From positions 1 to 50,251 of the forward strand of contig JACAEE010000055.1 of the NCBI GenBank assembly GCA_013389015.1: a stretch of DNA of 50,251 nt. The letters run 5' to 3'. The DNA comes from Hydrogenophilaceae bacterium (lineage in GTDB: Bacteria > Pseudomonadota > Alphaproteobacteria > Caulobacterales > Aquidulcibacteraceae). Shown piece after piece: positions 49,820 to 50,251 of this stretch. A program made the translations under genes and the position numbers. The notes beneath the pieces are model-generated. The model ran no database searches, was not told where the DNA came from, and worked only from the letters and a program-made list of their open reading frames with translations. Positions within the stretch are counted from its first letter, which is position 1, and every line of letters starts with the position of its first letter.

Positions 49820-50090
49820 CGATCGATTGGCCTGCTTGTGCGCCGCGGCGCGGGAAGCGTTGTCCTTGAGCGGAGGCGTTCGAGCAAGCGGTCCGGCGGA
49901 CTGATTGGGTGTCCGCGCACGTTTGACAGCTTGCCCGGCATCGCGCGAGCGAGTCACGCTCTGTGTTTGTCCAGGCGGCACACTTCCAATCAACCTGCCT
50001 CACCGTAACCGACTTGTGCCGTGAGCGGTCGGCGATGAGGCCGTCTTTCGGAGGAGCGAGAGGCACTTGGCGCGTGGCTTCGAGTGGGTC
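49820..50090. other. Intergenic stretch without a recognisable gene
   Basis: This is 271 bp between the GMC gene and the IS left end. It contains the perfect 12-bp palindrome GCGCCGCGGCGC (49840-49851), about 20 bp after the stop, which could form a weak terminator. Small open frames on both strands show no family features. Nothing else was recognised. Confidence 0.5.
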
Positions 50091-50251
50091 GTGTCCCGGG
50101 GCGTGGTGTAGGAGCTGGGGATAAGCCCCGCGGGGTGGTCATCGAGAATCGCCGGAAGGTCGGGTCGTTCACTCCAACGACTTGATCCAAGGACTCATCG
50201 ATGACCGACGACACGATGGCGCTTCGCACGCTTCTGGAGAAGAGCCCGGAC
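50091..50251 (+). mobile_element. Left end of an IS256-family insertion sequence
   Basis: The inverted repeat starts at about 50091 with GTGTCCC, then GTGGTGTA and GAGC, matching the outward repeat at 89-115 in about 20 of 27 positions. The transposase start follows 110 bp inside. The element runs off the window, and the base before 50091 may still belong to it. It has the same orientation as the IS end at the left edge. No equal 8-bp sequence flanks the two inner ends, as expected if they belong to different copies. Confidence 0.65.
50201..50251 (+). CDS. IS256-family transposase, N-terminal end (partial)
   Basis: The frame MTDDTMALRTLLEKSPD runs off the window end. It closely resembles the opening I recall for IS256-family (mutator-type) transposases, MTDDxMALxxLLEKSxD. 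AAGGA lies 7 nt before the ATG. Only 17 residues are visible, so the catalytic DDE residues cannot be checked; the nearby inverted repeat supports the call. Confidence 0.7.
   Translation, partial: MTDDTMALRTLLEKSPD

Noticed and set aside
49782-50066. Minus-strand open frame of 94 codons between the GMC gene and the IS end
   Set aside because: No domain, no ribosome binding site and poor composition; it overlaps the end of the GMC gene.
1-50251. CRISPR arrays, tRNA or rRNA genes
   Set aside because: No regularly spaced direct repeats, cloverleaf-like sequences or rRNA-like stretches were noticed while reading; short ncRNAs cannot be excluded without a covariance-model search.

Overview
The window reads as a GC-rich alphaproteobacterial catabolic island. 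TonB-dependent receptors with an alanine-rich signal peptide followed by DEIVVTA, a spinster-type MFS carrier, P450cam-like P450s with a putidaredoxin-type ferredoxin, and GGGAGG-type ribosome binding sites suggest Caulobacterales or Sphingomonadales; this is inference. No rRNA, tRNA or CRISPR was seen. Both edges carry parts of IS256-family insertion sequences in the same orientation: a transposase C-terminus and right end at 1-115, and a left end with a transposase N-terminus at 50091-50251.

Left block (about 0.3-15.7 kb). An orphan CoA-transferase subunit A meets an eight-gene, tightly coupled minus-strand operon (enoyl-CoA hydratase, GMC oxidoreductase, four acyl-CoA dehydrogenases, two P450s; 10135 down to 963). 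Divergent from it is a plus-strand operon with a thiolase-fold enzyme, an acyl-CoA ligase and an IclR regulator. An SDR and a third P450 follow on the minus strand.

Middle block (15.8-28.5 kb). This holds an aldehyde dehydrogenase, a TonB receptor, a [2Fe-2S] ferredoxin, a TetR regulator, a Rieske oxygenase, an alpha/beta hydrolase, a metallophosphoesterase and an SDR. A stand-alone molybdopterin oxidoreductase is translationally coupled to a second acyl-CoA ligase.

Right block (28.5-49.8 kb). A second TonB receptor sits upstream of an eight-gene minus-strand cassette with three aminoglycoside-phosphotransferase-fold kinases, an MFS carrier, two proteins sharing a DHSWG motif, an enoyl-CoA hydratase and an SDR. 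Next come two modules pairing a DUF35/OB-fold Zn protein with a thiolase-fold protein: one with an NDP-forming acyl-CoA synthetase, the other with an acyl-CoA dehydrogenase and a second molybdopterin oxidoreductase. A second GMC oxidoreductase closes the block.

Proposed joint function (inference): uptake of a hydrophobic, probably cyclic terpenoid- or steroid-like compound through the TonB receptors; oxygenation by the P450s and the Rieske enzyme; alcohol and aldehyde oxidation by GMC, SDR and ALDH enzymes; CoA activation; and beta-oxidation-like steps ending in retro-aldol cleavage by thiolase-fold enzymes that lack the nucleophilic cysteine. The kinases may phosphorylate hydroxyacyl-CoA intermediates before an acyl-CoA dehydrogenase-type elimination. 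Two palindrome families tie the island together: an AT-rich CTAWT-N3-AWTAG motif in most promoter regions, and a GTGCG-N5-CGCAC motif resembling PcaR operators at three of them. The encoded TetR and IclR proteins are the obvious candidate binders.
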